Of a stretch of 64,000 bases of DNA, positions 62,453 through 64,000 are shown piece after piece (position 1 is the stretch's first letter; every line of letters begins with the position of its first letter). The DNA comes from Sulfurimicrobium sp963779055. GTDB lineage: Bacteria; Pseudomonadota; Gammaproteobacteria; Burkholderiales; Sulfuricellaceae. The notes below the pieces were generated by a model. That model ran no database searches and had not been told where the DNA came from. It saw only the letters and a program-made list of their open reading frames with translations. The DNA lies in NCBI GenBank assembly GCA_963779055.1, contig CAVZWN010000004.1, positions 434,001 to 498,000 of the forward strand. Reading direction: 5' to 3'. The translations under genes were made by a program, and so were the position numbers.

Positions 62453-62456
62453 CGAG

Positions 62457-62727
62457 CTTCGCTAAAATGGCGCATCGAGATATTGACCGTGTGGAAGTCG
62501 ACGACCTGGCAGGCCGCGTTACCAGCGTGCCGCTCACGCCCTACCCGCCAGGCATTCCCCTGCTGATTCCGGGCGAGCGCTTCAACAACACCATTGTGCG
62601 TTACCTCAAGTTTACCCGGGACATCAACGAGAAATTCCCCGGCTTCGAAACGGACATAAATGGTTTGGTTCAGGAAGAAATGGGGGATAAGAAACGCTAT
62701 TACGTAGATTGCATGAGACAAGACTAG
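62457..62727 (+). pseudogene. Remnant of a second decarboxylase gene (C-terminal about 89 codons)
   Basis: In frame from FAKMAHRDIDRVEVDDLAG to the stop at 62727, this matches the last 89 codons of the decarboxylase directly upstream. About ten residues differ (such as VTSVPLTPYPPG versus VTSVLLTPYPPG) while many third codon positions differ. The changes are thus mostly silent: the copy was under selection before it lost its 5' part. No start of its own and no catalytic residues remain. It begins just after the REP-like repeat, which points to a deletion at that place. Confidence 0.85.
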
Positions 62728-62981
62728 CAAGGCACATTCCCGACGAATGTCGTGATTCTTGGCATAACAAAAAGCCCATTGCATCTTAAATATGTGGAAT
62801 TGCGACGTCTTTCGGACTGCCGCGCAGATTGTTTTTTTGCCGTCGACGCGACGCATGTACTAAATTGGGAACCGGGGCCAACCGCTCATCCCCCCGGAGC
62901 AACCACTTGTCATTTCGCACTAACATCTCGCAAACAATTTCGTTTTATGATGCAATCAATCATTATGGGGCTGAATCAAAC

Positions 62982-63501
62982 ATGACACATCGCCGCATCA
63001 CCGGTTTTTCCTTGGTTGAGTTGCTAGTCACCATAGCGGTGCTGGCGATGCTGGCGGGTCTGGCTGTTCCCGGTTTTCAATCGTTTATTCAAACCAGCAG
63101 GGTTGCGGGCTTGACCAATGATCTGGTTTCGTCGCTCAATCTGGCCAGATCGGAAGCTGTCAAGCGCGGCACACGCGTCACAGTATGTAAGGTTGATGAC
63201 CCGAATACAAGTACGCCTACATGTAGCACCAGTGCTAATTGGCAGAGCGGCTGGCTGGTGTTCACGGATGGCAGCACAGTCGGCTCTTTGATGGCAGCGA
63301 TGTGCGTATCAGGGTAGGGCAGCCTTCCAGGTAGCGGCGTCGCCATTACCGCCGACACCAATTTCACGGATTATGTAAGCTACGATGCCAGAGGGGCCAG
63401 CAACAAGAATGGTGATATGAGCTTGTGCCTGGGAGGCGTTGCCAGGATCAGTCAATATCAGCGCCACGGGCCGCATTAAAATTTCTTCAGGAACTTGTTG
63501 A
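62982..63501 (+). CDS. fimT: FimT/GspH-like minor pilin, several frameshifts
   Basis: A type IV pilus minor pilin. The prepilin motif is RRITGFSLVELLVTIAVLAM (cleavage after Gly, Glu at +5). The first frame gives DLVSSLNLARSEAVKRGTRV and a CxxC-type loop and ends at 63317. Homology continues in shifted frames: SDVRIRVGQPSS, GSGVAITADTNFTDYVSYDA and ISATGRIKISSGTC to the TGA at 63499-63501. At least three indels near 63284, 63330 and 63452 are needed to join these. All probably reflect poor sequence quality. The corrected length would be about 172 aa. Confidence 0.82.
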
Positions 63502-63561
63502 TGACCCCCTTGTAATTTCTAGCGCTCTCGGCGCCTACTGCAGGACCAGGGTGGAACTACC

Positions 63562-63941
63562 ATGCTAGAAGTGCTGATCACTATCGTGGTGCTCTCTTTC
63601 GGATTGCTGGGGCTGGCCGGTTTGCAGGCGGTTTCGATTAAAAAATAACAATAATGCCTATTATCGCAGCCAAGCGACCATTTTTGCCCACGACATTACC
63701 GAGCGCATGCGTGTCAATCGGACGGCCGCCAAAGCGGGCGACTACCACTACCATTAGCGTCCCGGCACCCGTCAGCCGACAGATGTGGCAAAGACCGACC
63801 TGAGCGAGTGGAAAAAGAACATCGCGGCTAACCTGCCGAGCGGCGACGCTCCAACTCTGTGAACGGTACCGTAGCCACCATCACCATCCAGTGGATGGAA
63901 GGCAACAACACCACCGTTTCACCACCCAGACGGATATCTAG
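63562..63941 (+). CDS. pilV: PilV-like minor pilin, frameshifted
   Basis: A second minor pilin. The prepilin-like motif is GGTTMLEVLITIVVLSFGLLG (Glu at +5), and AGLQAVSIKNNNNAYYRSQA is typical of PilV, but a seven-A run at 63640-63646 makes a premature stop; one A less restores the reading. More shifts follow: the segments HDITERMRVNRTAAKAGD, VAKTDLSEWKKNIAANLPSG, NGTVATITIQWMEGN and TTQTDI to TAG at 63941 lie in different frames. The true start is probably upstream of 63562. The gene follows fimT in the usual fimT-pilV-pilW order. Confidence 0.75.
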
Positions 63942-63948
63942 ACACATC

Positions 63949-64000
63949 ATGGCACGAAAATTCAAATACGTTATCCGTGCATCCGGGACGACAGCACGGT
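63949..64000 (+). CDS. pilW: PilW-like pilin, N-terminal fragment
   Basis: Seven bases after pilV an ATG at 63949 opens a further frame. As written it reads MARKFKYVIRASGTTAR. With one A fewer in the AAAA run it reads MARNSNTLSVHPGRQHG, a typical basic leader before a GFSLVE prepilin cleavage site of PilW, but the site itself lies beyond the window. Identification is by position and leader only. Confidence 0.45.
   Translation, partial: MARKFKYVIRASGTTAR

Noticed and set aside
62338..62456. Upstream frame joined to the decarboxylase remnant
   Set aside because: It starts with TTG without RBS and translates the REP-like repeat; the fusion is accidental.

Overview
The window is a chromosomal segment of a moderately GC-rich betaproteobacterium. 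The best evidence is gene order: leuC-leuD-leuB-asd-fimV-truA-trpF-trpB-trpA-accD-folC-dedD-cvpA-purF-metZ on one strand is a typical betaproteobacterial backbone, and rne/rluC and ispA/dxs fit the same group. A DsrC-like protein, redox flavoproteins, SoxW-like thioredoxins and several orphan sensory proteins suggest a free-living, possibly sulfur-oxidising or denitrifying member of the Nitrosomonadales (Sulfuricella/Gallionella-like). The genus is an inference.

Layout. 1-2.4 kb: type II secretion genes gspG-gspF-gspE (minus strand). 2.6-9.3 kb: two tiny tandem SAP/cysteine proteins, a PAS-GGDEF diguanylate cyclase, a cytosolic NarX/NreB-type kinase, a FixL/FixJ-type two-component pair, a DsrC-like protein and a DUF4426 protein. 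9.5-17.3 kb: oxidative-stress and redox genes (WrbA, catalase, two flavin disulfide-reductase-family enzymes) among small membrane or secreted proteins. 17.5-24.4 kb: fumC, pterin dehydratase, an EAL-HDOD protein, a Tat-exported dienelactone hydrolase, a phosphofructokinase with PPi-type residues and a double-thioredoxin protein. 24.4-42.6 kb: the Met/Pur/Fol/Trp/Leu biosynthetic block, with a SAM-II riboswitch in front of metZ. 42.7-48 kb: glutamine amidotransferase, retropepsin-like protease, folE2, dxs-ispA-xseB. 48.4-53.8 kb: tRNA-Thr, the ydbH-ynbE-ydbL envelope lipid-transport operon, an exonuclease, a VanZ-like protein, a structured inverted-repeat element and rlmD. 53.9-59.8 kb: rne, rluC, a HAD phosphatase and an SppA-like peptidase. 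60-64 kb: an Orn/Lys/Arg decarboxylase, a truncated copy of its 3' end, and the start of a minor-pilin cluster (fimT-pilV-pilW).

Two properties run through the window. First, at least four families of small palindromic intergenic repeats are present, most with two or three copies here. Second, several conserved single-copy genes (gspF, a sensor kinase, the DUF4426 gene, trpB, asd, leuD) carry single-base +1 shifts, often in short C/G runs, and shifts become dense after 63.3 kb. I read these as sequence or assembly errors, not real gene loss. I found no CRISPR array, prophage, IS transposase or rRNA. The most noteworthy items are the SAM-II riboswitch with its promoter and terminator, the 266-bp nested inverted-repeat element abutting rlmD, the SAP/Cys4 tandem pair, the decarboxylase remnant, and the DsrC-like protein lacking the functional C-terminal cysteines.
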